Source: Camelimonas abortus
Lineage (GTDB): Bacteria > Pseudomonadota > Alphaproteobacteria > Rhizobiales > Beijerinckiaceae
Length of the DNA: 64,000 nucleotides
Reading direction: 5' to 3' (one strand)
Assembly (NCBI RefSeq): GCF_042647165.1
Contig: NZ_JBHRUV010000013.1
Part shown: piece after piece, positions 63,590 to 64,000 of the stretch
How the letters are laid out: the number at the start of each line of letters is the position of its first letter
Position numbering within the stretch: position 1 is the first letter of the stretch
The notes under the pieces: generated by a model
The model's input: only the letters and a program-made list of their open reading frames with translations
What the model was told of the DNA's origin: nothing
Databases searched by the model: none
Position numbers and translations under genes: made by a program

Positions 63590-64000
63590 TTGACTGACCG
63601 CCAGACATCGGACAAGGAGCCCGGCGCGTTCCGCACCATCAGCGAAGTGGCGGCGGAGCTTGACGTGCCGCAGCACGTGCTGCGCTTCTGGGAGACCCGG
63701 TTCAGCCAGATCCGCCCGCTGAAACGCGGCGGCGGCCGCAGGTTTTACCGCCCCGAGGACGTGCTGCTGATCCGCGGCGTCCGCCGCCTGCTCTACGGCG
63801 AGGGCTACACCATCCGCGGCGTGCAGCGCATCCTGAAGGAGGAGGGGGTGCGCTACGTGCAGCAGATCGGCGCCGGCGACGCCCCGCCTGCCCCGGCCGC
63901 GCGCCCTGGCGAGCCCGCCGCCTGGCCTGACGGCGCCGCCAGCGACGCGCCGTCCGTCGCGCCCCGCCCGGCCGCCGGCGATGACTGGCCGCCGCCTGGC
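63590..64000 (+). CDS. MerR family transcriptional regulator, 3' end outside window
   Basis: 137 codons are visible and open to the window end. N-terminal winged helix: FRTISEVAAELDVPQHVLRF, WETRFSQIRPLKRGGGRRFY and RPEDVLLIRGVRRLLYGEGY, then TIRGVQRILKEEG, matching the MerR protein found after ihfA in alphaproteobacteria. A proline/alanine-rich linker follows. No ATG lies in frame before the domain; TTG at 63590 is the best available start (weak GGAA upstream). The effector domain is not visible. Confidence 0.8.
   Translation, partial: MTDRQTSDKEPGAFRTISEVAAELDVPQHVLRFWETRFSQIRPLKRGGGRRFYRPEDVLLIRGVRRLLYGEGYTIRGVQRILKEEGVRYVQQIGAGDAPPAPAARPGEPAAWPDGAASDAPSVAPRPAAGDDWPPPG

Noticed and set aside
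63559..63597. 12-codon ATG frame just before the MerR gene
   Set aside because: The AGAGG directly abuts the ATG, leaving no spacing, and the frame overlaps the TTG start of merR; not convincing as a leader peptide or as evidence of a frameshift.

Overview
The window is about 70% G+C and reads as chromosomal core sequence of an alphaproteobacterium of the order Hyphomicrobiales (Rhizobiales). The evidence is gene order and family type: dksA / FliO-domain gene / cckA / recA / alaS; rpsF-rpsR-DUF2232-rplI-dnaB-alr-radA-cvpA-purF; lepB-rnc-era-recO-parC; glyA-nrdR-ribD-ribE-ribH-nusB-thiL-hppA; and bamE / bc1 chaperone / DUF177-plsX-fabH-ihfA-merR. A CckA kinase, a direct-repeat LexA box (GAAC-N7-GAAC) before recA and a K+-independent proton-pumping pyrophosphatase agree. 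A genus cannot be named from the sequence alone.

Layout. 1-3.5 kb: end of an SGNH-like gene, dksA, and a FliO-domain membrane protein on the minus strand. That last gene carries two single-N positions, each flanked by exact duplicated sequence; these look like unmerged contig ends and they break the reading frame. 3.8-15.2 kb, mostly plus strand: cckA, recA, alaS, a GlsB-type protein (minus), an NnrU-family protein, panB, a TPR protein and der. 15.5-26 kb: a long minus-strand block read from rpsF down through rpsR, DUF2232, rplI, dnaB, alr, radA, cvpA and purF to an SDR reductase. 26.5-28.4 kb: a membrane protein with a degenerate GGDEF domain converging on a dienelactone hydrolase. 28.7-37.3 kb, plus strand: pdxJ, aqpZ, acpS, then lepB-rnc-era-recO and parC. 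37.8-41.6 kb: a very acidic 61-residue protein, then an enoyl-CoA hydratase-like protein with a paired acyl-CoA dehydrogenase. 42-46.2 kb, minus strand: hemB, a membrane-anchored hypothetical, an RDD protein, bpt and a DUF1624 protein. 46.5-56.2 kb, plus strand: a 3-hydroxyisobutyryl-CoA hydrolase-like gene, a small membrane protein, an L,D-transpeptidase, glyA, then nrdR-ribD-ribE-ribH-nusB-thiL. 56.6-64 kb: hppA, bamE (minus), a cytochrome bc1 assembly chaperone, DUF177, plsX, fabH, ihfA and the start of a MerR regulator.

The window joins information processing (recA, dnaB, parC, radA, recO, nusB, ihfA, ribosomal proteins), envelope and lipid biosynthesis (alr, acpS, plsX, fabH, bamE, lepB, L,D-transpeptidase) and cofactor synthesis (panB, pdxJ, hemB, riboflavin, thiL). 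I see no phage, insertion sequence, CRISPR array, tRNA or rRNA. Two copies of a dispersed palindromic intergenic repeat occur (37.5 and 41.8 kb). No new multi-gene system is obvious. The best leads are a CtrA-like box between the FliO-domain gene and cckA, a second LexA-type box upstream of parC, the acidic small protein, the degenerate GGDEF membrane protein, and the hydratase that lacks both catalytic glutamates.
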